A stretch of DNA of 64,000 nucleotides from Labrys wisconsinensis (GCF_030814995.1 NZ_JAUSVX010000006.1:248001-312000), one strand, 5' to 3'. Counted from the stretch's first letter, positions 16,764 to 25,206 are shown. Numbers and translations are program-made. Notes: generated by a model not told the origin, from the letters alone.

Positions 16764-17633
16764 TCACCCGGCGTCCATGCCCTCGCCGAGGACGACGCCC
16801 GGCGGCGGCACGCTGTCGTCGGGCACGAAGAAATCGGGCGCCAGCATCTGGCTCGGATCGACCCGGTACTGCTCGAAGTCGGTAACGCCTTCGCGTGCCA
16901 GAAATGTGTCGTCGATCAGAAAGTTCCCGGAGAAGGCCGCGGGCTTGCCGAAGATGCGCCAGGCCGCGTCGGCGATGATCTCGGGCTTGCGCGAGCGGCG
17001 CATCAGCGCTTCGCCCCCGAGGACGTTCCGGATCGCCGCCGTGGCGATGGTGGTGCGCGGCCACAGCGCGTTGACCGCGACCTTGCCGCGCAATTCGCCG
17101 GCCAGGCCCAGCACCACCAGGCTCATGCCGAACTTGGCCATGGAATAGGCGGTGTGCGGCGCGAACCACTTTTCCTGCATGTCGAGCGGCGGCGACAGCA
17201 TCAGGATGTGCGGGTTGGGCGCGGCGAGGAGATGGGGGATCGCCAGCTTGGAGACCAGGAAGGTGCCGCGCGCATTGATCTGGTGCATCAGGTCGAAGCG
17301 CTTCATCTCGGTGTCGGCCGCCTTGGTCATCGAGATGGCGGAGGCGTTGTTGACCACGATGTCGATGCCGCCGAAGGCCTGCGCCGTCTGGTCCAGGGCC
17401 TTCTTGACGGTCTCCTCGTCGCGCACGTCGACCACCAGCGGCAGCGCCCTGCCGCCCGCCCGCTCGATCGCCTCGGCGGCGGAATGGATCGTGCCCTCGA
17501 GCTTGGGGTGCGGCGTGTCGGTCTTGGCGGCGATGGCGATGTTGGCGCCGTCCCTGGCCGCCCGGAGGGCGATGGCGAGGCCGATCCCCCGCGAGGCGCC
17601 GGTGATGAACAGGGTCTTGTGGGCGAGCGACAT
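16764..17633 (-). CDS. Short-chain dehydrogenase/reductase (HSDL2-like)
   Basis: A 289-residue NAD(P)-binding SDR. Cofactor motif TGASRGIG (residues 11-18), VVNNASAI (about 93), catalytic YSMAK (about 162) and a serine in MLSPPLD. The extension after residue 200 (FGKPAAFSGNFLIDDTFLAREGV) resembles the hydroxysteroid-dehydrogenase-like-2 group, which acts on lipid-type substrates. It is downstream of the acyl-CoA dehydrogenase on the same strand (60-base gap), consistent with a fatty-acid-like oxidation pair. Precise substrate unknown. Confidence 0.88.
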   Translation of the reverse strand: MSLAHKTLFITGASRGIGLAIALRAARDGANIAIAAKTDTPHPKLEGTIHSAAEAIERAGGRALPLVVDVRDEETVKKALDQTAQAFGGIDIVVNNASAISMTKAADTEMKRFDLMHQINARGTFLVSKLAIPHLLAAPNPHILMLSPPLDMQEKWFAPHTAYSMAKFGMSLVVLGLAGELRGKVAVNALWPRTTIATAAIRNVLGGEALMRRSRKPEIIADAAWRIFGKPAAFSGNFLIDDTFLAREGVTDFEQYRVDPSQMLAPDFFVPDDSVPPPGVVLGEGMDAG

Positions 17634-17693
17634 GGCGGATCCGCGATGGTGGTGCTGAGGCTTCTTACACGAAAGGCTGGGCGTCGGCGCGGC

Positions 17694-19481
17694 TCAGGCA
17701 GCCGCGCCGAACCCCGCCCCAAGCGCATCCGCCCCCTCCATCACGCTGGCGGCCAGGCCCGTGGCGCCGGCGGCGATCTGGCCGGCGAAGAAGCGGGCGG
17801 TGTCGACGCGCAGGGTATGGGCGGCGTCCTCCGCCCCCTCCGCCTGGGCCCGCGCCGCGGCTTCGGCCTCGCGCGCCAGGGCGACGCCGCCGGCCGCCAC
17901 GGCGAACAGCCGGAGATAGGGCGTGGCGCTGGCGAGCGCGTCGGCCGGGCGGGAGCTCGCCGCGTGCAGCATCCACTCCGTCGTGCTCTCCAGCGCGTCG
18001 ACCGCCGAGGCCAGCGGCCGCAGCACCGCGGCGGAGAGATGGTTGGTGCGGGCGATGGTCGCCAGCGACTGGCGCAGCTCGCCGATGGTCCGGCGCACCA
18101 CCGCGCCGTCCTCCAGCGACAGCTTGCGCATGGCAAGGTCGATCGCCTGGATGCCGTTGGTGCCTTCGTAGATGGCGGTGATGCGGGCATCGCGCATCCA
18201 TTGCGCCGCGCCGGTCTCCTCGATGAAGCCGGCGCCGCCGTGCACCTGCACGCCGAGCGAGGCGACCTCGTTGGCGATGTCGGTGGCGAAGGCCTTGGCC
18301 ACCGGCGTGAGCAGCGCGGCCCGATGCTGCGCCGCCTGCCGGGCCGCCTCGTCCGCGCCGGTGCGCGCCCGGTCGAGCGCCTCGGCCACCTGGTAGCACA
18401 GGCCCCGCGCCGCCACGGTCTTGGCCCGCATCTCCAGCAGCATGCGCCGCACGTCGGGATGCTCGACGATCGGGCTCATGCCCTCGCCGGTCCAGCCCGG
18501 CGCCTTGCCCTGGCGCCGCTCGCGCGCATAGGACAAGGCCTGCTGATAGGCGCCCTCGGCCGCGGCCACGCCCTGCAGGCCGACCTGCAGGCGCGCGTTG
18601 TTCATCATCGTGAACATGCAGGCGAGGCCCTTGTGCTCCTCGCCGATCAGCCAGCCGGTGGCCCCGCCCTTGTCGCCATAGGTCATGGTGCAGGTCGGCG
18701 AGCCGTGGATGCCGAGCTTGCGCTCGACGCCGGCGCAGGCGACGTCGTTGCGCTCGCCGAGGCTCCCGTCCTCGTTCACCAGGAGCTTCGGCACCAGGAA
18801 CAGCGAGATGCCGCGCGTGCCGGCCGGCGCATCCGGCAGGCGGGCCAGCACGAGGTGGACGATGTTGTCGGTGAGGTCATGCTCGCCATAGGTGATGAAG
18901 ATCTTGGTGCCGGTGATCCGGTAGCTGCCGTCCTCCCGGCGCTCGGCGCGGGCGCGCAGCGCCCCGAGGTCGGAGCCCGCCTGCGGCTCGGTGAGGTTCA
19001 TCGTGCCGGTCCATGTTCCCTTGACCAGCTTGTCCAGATAGGTCTTGCGCAGCGTCTCGGAAGCGTGCGTCGTCAGCGCCTCCACCGCGCCCATGGTCAG
19101 GAGCGGCGCCAGGCCGAAGGCGAGGGAGGCGCCGTTCCACATCTCCGCGCAGGCGGCGTTGAGCAGCAGCGGCAGGCCCTGGCCGCCGAGCTCGGCCGGG
19201 GCGGCGAGGGCGTTCCAACCGCCTTCGGTCCAGGCCTCGTAGGCCTCGCGCCAGCCGGGCGCGGTCGTGACCTTGCCGTCCGCGAACGTCACCCCCGCCG
19301 TGTCCCCGACGCGGCGCAGCGGCGCGAGCTTGTCGGTGGCGAAGCGCCCGGCCTCCTCCAGGATGGCATCGACCGTGTCGGCGCTCGCATCCGGGAACAG
19401 CCCGTCCGCGGCCAGGGCGTCGAGGCCGGCGACATGGCGCAGGGAGAAGGCGATGTCGGCGATGGGCGCGCGATAGCTCAT
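17694..19481 (-). CDS. Acyl-CoA dehydrogenase, DmdC-like long form
   Basis: A 595-residue FAD flavoenzyme, longer than ordinary acyl-CoA dehydrogenases (about 380). Residues 1-150 are the N-terminal helical domain, the middle domain has MNLTEPQAGSDLGALRARAE and GTKIFITYGEHDL for FAD binding, and the C-terminal domain has QVHGGAGFIEETGAAQWMRDARI and IYEGTNGIQAIDL. An extra helical C-terminus (from about 470) is the feature of the 3-methylmercaptopropionyl-CoA dehydrogenase (DmdC)/AidB-type long group. It catalyses alpha-beta dehydrogenation of an acyl-CoA. Start at 19481 begins MSYRAPIADI, matching the family's N-terminus. DMSP-pathway partners dmdB and dmdD are absent, so the native acyl group is uncertain. 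Confidence 0.9.
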   Translation of the reverse strand: MSYRAPIADIAFSLRHVAGLDALAADGLFPDASADTVDAILEEAGRFATDKLAPLRRVGDTAGVTFADGKVTTAPGWREAYEAWTEGGWNALAAPAELGGQGLPLLLNAACAEMWNGASLAFGLAPLLTMGAVEALTTHASETLRKTYLDKLVKGTWTGTMNLTEPQAGSDLGALRARAERREDGSYRITGTKIFITYGEHDLTDNIVHLVLARLPDAPAGTRGISLFLVPKLLVNEDGSLGERNDVACAGVERKLGIHGSPTCTMTYGDKGGATGWLIGEEHKGLACMFTMMNNARLQVGLQGVAAAEGAYQQALSYARERRQGKAPGWTGEGMSPIVEHPDVRRMLLEMRAKTVAARGLCYQVAEALDRARTGADEAARQAAQHRAALLTPVAKAFATDIANEVASLGVQVHGGAGFIEETGAAQWMRDARITAIYEGTNGIQAIDLAMRKLSLEDGAVVRRTIGELRQSLATIARTNHLSAAVLRPLASAVDALESTTEWMLHAASSRPADALASATPYLRLFAVAAGGVALAREAEAAARAQAEGAEDAAHTLRVDTARFFAGQIAAGATGLAASVMEGADALGAGFGAAA

Positions 19482-19725
19482 GGCGGTTCCGTTTCGAGTC
19501 GGGCGAAAGATCGGCGCGACCTTGGCGGAATGCGGGCGCGGGAGCAATCGTCCGATGCAGTTTCGCGCCACCGCGACCCCGCGCCTCTTGACGGGCCGGC
19601 CGGGCAGGCGCAATGGGCGCCATGGACGGCAGGATCGAGACGAGGGGGCGCGGCGTCGGCCGGCCGGCATCGCTGCGCGGCACCGCGCCGGCGTGCATTG
19701 CGGCAGGGCGTCGGGGACCCCTCCC

Positions 19726-20700
19726 ATGACGCTCCACCTCGACGCCGCGCCCGCGGCCATCGCCCGCGCGGCGGCGATCCTGGCCGAGGGCGGCCTCGTC
19801 GCCTTTCCCACCGAGACCGTCTACGGCCTCGGCGCCGACGCCACCAACGGCCGCGCCGTGGCCGGCATCTATGCCGCCAAGGGCCGGCCGAGCTTCAACC
19901 CGCTCATCGCCCATGTCACCGGGCTCGAGGCGGCGCGGCGCCATGGCCTGTTCTCCGCCGATGCGCAGCGGCTGGCGCGCGCCTTCTGGCCCGGCCCGCT
20001 GACCCTGGTGGTGCCGAAGGCGCCGGGCTCGATCGTCAGCGACATCGCCACCGCCGGGCTCGACAGCCTGGCGCTGCGCGTGCCGTCCCACCCCGTCGCC
20101 CGCGCCATCCTGGCCGCGGTCGATCGGCCGGTGGCCGCGCCCTCGGCCAACCGCTCCGGCCATGTCAGCCCGACCGCCGCCGCCCATGTCGCCGCCGACC
20201 TCGACGGCCGCATCGACGCCATCGTCGACGGCGGCCCGACCGATGTCGGCGTCGAATCCACCATCCTCGCCTGCCTGGATGGCCGTGTCGCCCTGCTGCG
20301 CCCGGGCGGGGTGACGCGCGCCGCGATCGAAGCCGTGCTCGGCCACCCGCTGGCGGAAGGCCCGGAGGGTGCGGCGGAGGCGGAGAACGACGCGCCGCTC
20401 GCCCCCGGCATGCTGGCTTCGCACTATGCGCCGCGGGCGCGGGTTCGGCTCGACGCCCGCACGGTGCGTCCCGGAGAGGCCTGGCTCGGCTTCGGCCCCG
20501 CCGCCCCCGAAGGCACGCCGGCGGTTGCCCGCAACCTCAGCCCCTCCGGCGATCTCGCAGAGGCGGCCGCCAACCTGTTCGGCATGCTGCGCGCGCTCGA
20601 CCTCGCCGGCACCGCCACCATCGCCGTCGCCGCCATCCCGGCCGAGGGCCTGGGCGAGGCGATCCGCGACCGCCTGGCCCGGGCGGCGGCGCAGCGATAG
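19726..20700 (+). CDS. tsaC: L-threonylcarbamoyladenylate synthase, Sua5 type
   Basis: A 324-residue protein with an N-terminal YrdC domain (about 1-200: FPTETVYGLGADATN, KGRPSFNPLIAH, WPGPLTLV, APSANRSGHVSPT, STILACLDG, LLRPGGVT) and a C-terminal Sua5 domain (about 215-324), joined by PLAPGMLASHYAPR. It makes threonylcarbamoyl-AMP from threonine, bicarbonate and ATP, the first step of the universal t6A37 tRNA modification; TsaB, TsaD and TsaE complete it. The two-domain length marks the Sua5 (TsaC2) form rather than short TsaC. Start at 19726 begins the YrdC fold. It is transcribed divergently from the acyl-CoA dehydrogenase; the 244-base gap shows no other gene. Confidence 0.93.
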   Translation: MTLHLDAAPAAIARAAAILAEGGLVAFPTETVYGLGADATNGRAVAGIYAAKGRPSFNPLIAHVTGLEAARRHGLFSADAQRLARAFWPGPLTLVVPKAPGSIVSDIATAGLDSLALRVPSHPVARAILAAVDRPVAAPSANRSGHVSPTAAAHVAADLDGRIDAIVDGGPTDVGVESTILACLDGRVALLRPGGVTRAAIEAVLGHPLAEGPEGAAEAENDAPLAPGMLASHYAPRARVRLDARTVRPGEAWLGFGPAAPEGTPAVARNLSPSGDLAEAAANLFGMLRALDLAGTATIAVAAIPAEGLGEAIRDRLARAAAQR

Positions 20701-20754
20701 GGGCGGCGCCGGCGTGCGGCTCATCCGCGCCGGCTTCCGGTTGCATTCGCTGTT

Positions 20755-20769
20755 GAACATAACGGGAAC
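20755..20769. promoter_or_regulatory. Putative LexA (SOS) box
   Basis: GAAC-ATAACGG-GAAC, which on the other strand reads GTTC-N7-GTTC, the known alphaproteobacterial LexA consensus. It lies 40 bases upstream of the chosen start of the 168-residue secreted protein. An eight-base pattern of this kind can occur by chance in a 64-kb window, so position and the AT-rich spacer are the main support. Confidence 0.45.
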
Positions 20770-20808
20770 ATCGCTATGATCCGCCGGCCAACCGGAGAGA
20801 CCGACGCC

Positions 20809-21315
20809 ATGAACCGCATCCGCACCGCCTGTCTTCTCGTTTGCCTGCTCGTCCCCGCCGGCCCGGTGCTGGCCGCGGAGGAGGGCGGCTGCTCCGCCTT
20901 CAAATGGCCGCTCGCCCGCGAGCAGGCGTGGCTGGCGGCGGCCCATCCCTCGGTCTCGTCGGGCGACTCGACGCCGAAGCCCGAGGGCGCGCTGACGCTC
21001 AAGCTGCAGCCCGTCGACAAGGTGTCCTTCGATCCCGCGCCGGACCGCAAGCCCGCCGCCGGCAGCTTCGGCGCCACCCTCGCCATCGGCGACGTCGGCC
21101 AGGACGGCATCTACCAGGTGACGCTGTCGGACGAAGCCTGGGTCGACGTGGTGCAGGACGGCGTCAAGGTGAAGTCGAGCGCCTTCAGCGGCCAGAAGAA
21201 CTGCCCGGGCCTGCGCAAGAGCGTGCGCTTCAAGCTGAAGGCCGGACCGGCGGTCCTGCAGATCAGCGGGGCCAAGGCCGAGCAGATCAACGTGGCGGTC
21301 GGCCCGGCGACCTGA
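20809..21315 (+). CDS. Secreted unknown protein
   Basis: A 168-residue protein with a signal peptide (residues 1-22, ending VLAAEE). The mature domain has two cysteines (about 26 and 130) and a beta-rich pattern (GALTLKLQPVDKVSFDP, GIYQVTLSDEAWVDVVQDG, AVLQISGAKAEQINVAV) suggesting a small beta-sandwich. ATG at 20809 is preferred over 20776 because it follows CGGAGAG and gives a proper signal peptide. A LexA-like GTTC-N7-GTTC site lies just upstream, which would make it damage-inducible, an unusual regulation for an exported protein. No family recognised. Confidence 0.7.
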   Translation: MNRIRTACLLVCLLVPAGPVLAAEEGGCSAFKWPLAREQAWLAAAHPSVSSGDSTPKPEGALTLKLQPVDKVSFDPAPDRKPAAGSFGATLAIGDVGQDGIYQVTLSDEAWVDVVQDGVKVKSSAFSGQKNCPGLRKSVRFKLKAGPAVLQISGAKAEQINVAVGPAT

Positions 21316-21430
21316 GCCGCGGTCGCCGGCATGGGCTCGGCGGCGCTCCCGGCGCCGTCGGCGGCGCGTCGATCCGCCGTCCCGGCGTTTCGAGACTAGC
21401 CAAGCCGCCGGCATCGTCATATTGCTTCGT

Positions 21431-21455
21431 ACATTCCGATAGCCCGATGGAATGT
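21431..21455. promoter_or_regulatory. Inverted repeat upstream of aldehyde dehydrogenase gene
   Basis: ACATTCC-N11-GGAATGT, perfect 7-bp arms, 59 bases before the aldehyde dehydrogenase start. This is a typical size for a dimeric regulator's operator in a 198-base gap. No regulator gene adjoins it, so the binder is unknown. Confidence 0.4.
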
Positions 21456-21513
21456 CCGGAGCCGCAGGGTCGGCGCGGGCGTGCCTTGGGGGGGAAGGCA
21501 CGAGGAGGAGCCG

Positions 21514-22944
21514 ATGTCGCACGATCTGCAGTTCTACATTGACGGGGCCTGGGTGGACCCGATCGCTCCGAGCGTGCTCGACGTGATCGATCCGTCGAAC
21601 GAGGACGCCTTCGCCCGCATCTCGCTCGGCTCCAAGGCCGACGTCGACAAGGCGGTGGCGGCGGCCCGGCGGGCCTTCGCCACGTTCGGCTTCACCAGCC
21701 GGGCCGAGCGGCTGGAACTGCTGCGCCGCATCGTCGAGGTCTACAAGAAGCGGCGCCACGACCTCGCCCTCGCCGTGTCGCGCGAGATGGGCGCCCCGCG
21801 CCAGTTCGCCCTGGAGAGCCAGGTCGGCATCGGCCTCGCTCATCTGGAAAAGATCGTCCAGGTGCTGGAGAGCTTCGAGTTCGAGCACGTCAAGGGCTCC
21901 TCGCTGGTGGTCAAGGAGCCGATCGGCGTGGTCGGCCTGATCACGCCCTGGAACTGGCCGCTGAACCAGATCACCTGCAAGGTCGGTCCGGCGCTCGCCG
22001 CCGGCTGCACCATGGTGCTGAAGCCGAGCGAGATCGCGCCGCTCGACGCGATCATCTTCGCCGAGATCCTCGACGAGGCGGGCGTGCCCAAGGGCGTGTT
22101 CAACCTCGTCAACGGCGACGGGCCGACCGTCGGCCAGGCGCTCGCCAGCCATCCCGATGTCGACATGATGTCCTTCACCGGCTCGACCCGGGCCGGCATC
22201 CTGGTGGCCAAGGCTGCCGCCGACACGGTCAAGCGCGTCCACCAGGAGCTCGGCGGCAAGTCGGCCAACATCCTGTTCCCGGACGTCGACCTCGCCGTCG
22301 CCGTGCGCAAGGGCGTGGCGGGCTGCTTCGGCAACAGCGGCCAGTCCTGCAACGCGCCGACGCGCATGTTCGTGCCGCGCGACCGGCACGACGAGGCGGC
22401 GGAGCATGCCAAGGCCGCGGCCGAGACCTATGTCGTCGGCGCGGCCGACGCTTCGGGCACCAATCTCGGGCCCGTGGTCAGCCAGATCCAGTACGACAAG
22501 ATCCAGGACCTGATCGAGAGCGGCATCGCCGAGGGCGCGCGGCTGGTGACGGGCGGGCCGGGCCGGCCGGCCGACCTCAACCGCGGCTATTACGTCCGCC
22601 CCACCGTCTTTGCCGACGTCAGGCCGGACATGCGCATCGCCCGCGAGGAGATCTTCGGGCCGGTGCTGTCGATCCTGCCCTATGACAGCGTCGAGCAGGC
22701 GGTCGATCAGGCCAACGACACCGTCTACGGCCTGGCCTCCTACATCCAGACCAAGGATATCCGCAAGGCGCGGGACGTGGCGGCCCGCATGCGCACCGGC
22801 AACGTGCACATCAACTATCCCGCCTGGGACGCCGGCATGCCGTTCGGCGGCTACAAGCAGTCGGGCAACGGCCGCGAATATGCCGAATACGGCCTGGAGG
22901 ACTTCCTGGAGATCAAGGGCATCCTCGGCTACGACGCCGCCTGA
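21514..22944 (+). CDS. NAD(P)-dependent aldehyde dehydrogenase
   Basis: A 476-residue ALDH-superfamily enzyme. Landmarks: TPWNWPLNQ (oxyanion Asn), KPSEIAPL (cofactor Lys), FTGSTRAG, ELGGKSANI (general-base Glu about 243), GQSCNAPTR (catalytic Cys about 277), EEIFGPVLSI and PFGGYKQSGNGREY. It oxidises an aldehyde to the acid, or acts as a semialdehyde dehydrogenase. Start at 21514 follows GAGGAGGAG. It is followed by a rho-independent terminator at 22992, so it is a single-gene unit, apparently controlled by the inverted repeat at 21431. Substrate class cannot be fixed from sequence. Confidence 0.92.
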   Translation: MSHDLQFYIDGAWVDPIAPSVLDVIDPSNEDAFARISLGSKADVDKAVAAARRAFATFGFTSRAERLELLRRIVEVYKKRRHDLALAVSREMGAPRQFALESQVGIGLAHLEKIVQVLESFEFEHVKGSSLVVKEPIGVVGLITPWNWPLNQITCKVGPALAAGCTMVLKPSEIAPLDAIIFAEILDEAGVPKGVFNLVNGDGPTVGQALASHPDVDMMSFTGSTRAGILVAKAAADTVKRVHQELGGKSANILFPDVDLAVAVRKGVAGCFGNSGQSCNAPTRMFVPRDRHDEAAEHAKAAAETYVVGAADASGTNLGPVVSQIQYDKIQDLIESGIAEGARLVTGGPGRPADLNRGYYVRPTVFADVRPDMRIAREEIFGPVLSILPYDSVEQAVDQANDTVYGLASYIQTKDIRKARDVAARMRTGNVHINYPAWDAGMPFGGYKQSGNGREYAEYGLEDFLEIKGILGYDAA

Positions 22945-22991
22945 GGCCGTGGGCCTCCTGCAGGGCCGCCGCCCGGCGGTCCTGGACAGCT

Positions 22992-23016
22992 GGGCTCCCC
23001 GTTCGGGAGCCCTTTT
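22992..23016 (+). terminator. Rho-independent terminator
   Basis: GGGCTCCC-CGTTC-GGGAGCCC followed by TTTT (23013-23016), 48 bases after the stop codon of the upstream aldehyde dehydrogenase. It separates that gene from the molybdate-linked aldehyde dehydrogenase. Confidence 0.85.
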
Positions 23017-23118
23017 GCCGGGCGGCGAGGCCCGGCGATCCCAGCCTCCGGCCTGCCCGTCCGCGCCGGGGCCGCGGCAGCCCGTCACGGAAATTTGCCC
23101 TAGGCAGGGCCGCCTCAT

Positions 23119-23142
23119 CGCGATATTCATTCGAATATAACG
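23119..23142. promoter_or_regulatory. ModE-type box upstream of aldehyde dehydrogenase
   Basis: CGCGATATT-CATTCG-AATATAACG, a 9-6-9 inverted repeat. The right arm matches the CGnTATATn half-site fully and the left has one mismatch. ModE sites in E. coli (CGCTATATA-N6-TATATAACG) have the same geometry. It ends 22 bases before the start codon, a position suited to repression by molybdate-bound ModE. Three similar sites occur in the window. Confidence 0.72.
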
Positions 23143-23164
23143 ATTAACGGAGGAGGCACCCGAC

Positions 23165-24664
23165 ATGACGATTGCGATCCGCAGGCCGGCCCTGGGCTCG
23201 GCCGCCACGGCCTTCATGGCCAAGAAGCATCAGATGCTGATCGACGGGAAATGGGTCGACGCCCGCAGCGGCGAGACCTTCTCGGTGGAGGATCCAGCCA
23301 CCAACGAGATCATCGCCCACGTGCCGGCCGGCGACAAGGCCGACATCGACCTCGCCGTGGCGGCCGCCCGCCGCGCCTTCGAGACCGGCCCCTGGTCGCG
23401 GATCTCGCCGAAGGACCGCCAGCGCCTGGTCTGGTCGCTCGGCGACCTCCTGGAGCGGCACGCCGACGAGCTGGCCGAGCTCGAGGCCCTCGACAACGGC
23501 AAGCCGGTGACCAATGCCCGCCGCGACGACGTGCAGGGCTCGATCGACATGTTCCGCTACATGGCGGGCTGGGCGACCCGGCTGAACGGCGAGCAGATCC
23601 AGGTCTCCACCCCCGGCAACTGGCACGTCTACAGCCTGCGCGAGCCGGTCGGCGTGGTCGGCCAGATCATTCCGTGGAACTTCCCGCTGATGATGGCGGC
23701 CTGGAAGCTGGCGCCGGCGCTGGCGGCGGGCTGCACCATCGTGCTCAAGCCGGCCGAGCAGACGCCTCTCTCGGCGCTGCGGGTGGGCGAGCTGGTCACC
23801 GAGGCGGGCTTCCCCGACGGCGTGCTCAACATCGTCACCGGCTTCGGCGAGACCGCGGGCGCGGCGCTGTCCCTGCACCCCGACGTCGACAAGGTCGCCT
23901 TCACCGGCTCCACCGAGGTCGGCAAGATCATCGTCCGGGCCGCTGCCGGCAACCTCAAGCGCGTGTCGCTGGAGCTCGGCGGCAAGTCGCCCGCCATCGT
24001 CTTCCCCGACGCCGACCTCGATCTGGCCGTCGCCGGCACGGCGAGCGCCATCTTCTACAACCAGGGCCAGTGCTGCACCGCCGGCTCGCGCCTCTTCGCC
24101 CACAAGTCGGTCTATGACCGGATCGTCGAGGGCGTCGCCGCCGAGGCCGGCAAGCTCAAGCTCGGCCACGGCCTCGACCCCAGCGTCACCCTCGGGCCGC
24201 TCGTCTCCCAGGAGCAGCACACCCGCGTCACCGGCTTCCTCGACTCCGGCCGCCAGGAAGGCGCCGAGATCGTGACCGGCGGCAAGGTCCATGGCAACCA
24301 GGGCTATTTCGTCGAGCCGACGGTGCTGGCGCAGACCAACCGCACCATGCGCGTGGTCCGCGAGGAGATCTTCGGGCCGGTCGTCTGCGTCCAGTCCTTC
24401 GACGACGACGACCTCGACGCCGTGGCCAGGTTCGCCAACGACACCGAGTACGGCCTGTCCTCGAGCGTGTGGACGCGCAACCTGAAGGTGGCGCACACCA
24501 TGGCCCGCAAGATCCGGGCCGGCACCGTGTGCATCAACACCCACAATTACGGCGATCCCGCCTGGCCCTTCGGCGGCTACAAGCAGTCCGGCTGGGGCCG
24601 CGAGATGGGCAAGGAAGTGATGGAGCACTACACCGAGACCAAGGCGGTCGCGGCCAGGCTCTGA
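23165..24664 (+). CDS. NAD(P)-dependent aldehyde dehydrogenase under ModE-type box
   Basis: A 499-residue ALDH. Catalytic landmarks: IPWNFPLMM (oxyanion Asn), KPAEQTPL, FTGSTEVGK, LELGGKSPAI (Glu about 275), NQGQCCTAGSR (catalytic Cys about 308), EEIFGPVV and FGGYKQSGWGRE. It resembles the class 1/2 and betaine-aldehyde-type enzymes, which need no metal. Start at 23165 has a strong GGAGGAGG site; an alternative ATG (23216) would give the plain family N-terminus. A ModE-type box lies directly upstream and a ModE gene lies 170 bases downstream. The inferred role is a molybdenum-free aldehyde oxidation enzyme used when molybdate is scarce, standing in for a Mo-dependent aldehyde oxidase; that replacement idea is not shown by sequence alone. 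Confidence 0.92.
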   Translation: MTIAIRRPALGSAATAFMAKKHQMLIDGKWVDARSGETFSVEDPATNEIIAHVPAGDKADIDLAVAAARRAFETGPWSRISPKDRQRLVWSLGDLLERHADELAELEALDNGKPVTNARRDDVQGSIDMFRYMAGWATRLNGEQIQVSTPGNWHVYSLREPVGVVGQIIPWNFPLMMAAWKLAPALAAGCTIVLKPAEQTPLSALRVGELVTEAGFPDGVLNIVTGFGETAGAALSLHPDVDKVAFTGSTEVGKIIVRAAAGNLKRVSLELGGKSPAIVFPDADLDLAVAGTASAIFYNQGQCCTAGSRLFAHKSVYDRIVEGVAAEAGKLKLGHGLDPSVTLGPLVSQEQHTRVTGFLDSGRQEGAEIVTGGKVHGNQGYFVEPTVLAQTNRTMRVVREEIFGPVVCVQSFDDDDLDAVARFANDTEYGLSSSVWTRNLKVAHTMARKIRAGTVCINTHNYGDPAWPFGGYKQSGWGREMGKEVMEHYTETKAVAARL

Positions 24665-24692
24665 GCCGGCGTCGTCCCATTAGTCTCGACGC

Positions 24693-24719
24693 GATGGCCG
24701 GGGCGCGCCCCGGCCATTT
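24693..24719 (+). terminator. GC-rich perfect palindrome, probable terminator
   Basis: A 24-base perfect palindrome (ATGGCCGGGGCG / CGCCCCGGCCAT, 24693-24716) followed by TT, 28 bases after the aldehyde dehydrogenase stop. The stem is very stable but the T-run is short, so termination is likely but not certain. It precedes the modE gene. Confidence 0.6.
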
Positions 24720-24834
24720 CCTCGTCGAGAGGGTGGGTCCCACGCGGCGGGCGTGCCGGCCGGGCGCCCTGAAAGCCGGTTGTCGTTTTCCTCGAATGGA
24801 CGCACGATATGGAATCGTTCCAGTGGACCGATCC

Positions 24835-25206
24835 ATGTCGACACGTGTCACGTTGCGCCTCGATTTCGACGAGGACCGCCGCCTCGGTCCCGGCAAGATC
24901 GCGCTGCTGGAGGCGATCCACCGGCACGGTTCCATCGCTGCGGCCGGCCGCGAGTTCGGCATGGCATATCGGCGCGCCTGGCTGCTCACCGACGAGCTCA
25001 ACCGCATGTTCGCCCAGCCCCTGGTGCACGCCAGGGGTGGCGGCAAGAACGGCGGCGGCGCCGAGCTGACCGACCTCGGCAGCAAGGTCGTCACCCTCTA
25101 TCGCGAGGCCGAGACCAAGGTCCGCGCGAGCGCCTCGAGCGAGATCGAGCGTCTGGAGCACTGCCTGTCCCTGCTGGCGCCTTCCGAGGCGGCCGGTGGC
25201 ACCTGA
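24835..25206 (+). CDS. modE: ModE-type molybdate regulator, DNA-binding domain only
   Basis: A 123-residue protein matching the N-terminal LysR-like winged helix-turn-helix of ModE (DFDEDRRLGPGKIALLEAIHRHGSIAAAGREFGMAYRRAWLLTDELN, then a wing with HARGGGKNGGGAELTDLG, and a C-terminal dimerisation helix). E. coli ModE carries two C-terminal molybdate-binding (Mop) domains; here they are missing, and a free Mop protein is encoded two genes downstream. This split form is known in other bacteria. Start at 24835 is chosen; an ATG at 24796 would add 13 residues. Its natural targets are the four 9-6-9 boxes in the window, including the one before modA. Confidence 0.85.
   Translation: MSTRVTLRLDFDEDRRLGPGKIALLEAIHRHGSIAAAGREFGMAYRRAWLLTDELNRMFAQPLVHARGGGKNGGGAELTDLGSKVVTLYREAETKVRASASSEIERLEHCLSLLAPSEAAGGT

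Noticed and set aside
17154-20756. Very long plus-strand open frame (1200 codons) opposite the SDR, acyl-CoA dehydrogenase and tsaC genes
   Set aside because: It is a high-GC antisense shadow: Arg/Ala/Gly-rich translation without a domain, lying over three clearly real genes.
18877-23223. 1448-codon minus-strand open frame over the acyl-CoA dehydrogenase and aldehyde dehydrogenases
   Set aside because: Translation lacks any recognisable domain and contradicts the well-supported genes in the overlapping region.
24835-25206. Ordinary short LysR regulator
   Set aside because: The helix-turn-helix pattern with GPGKIALLEAIHRHGSIAAAGREFGMAYRRAWLL and the RGGGKNGGGAELT wing is the ModE type, and the context (modA, mop) agrees.
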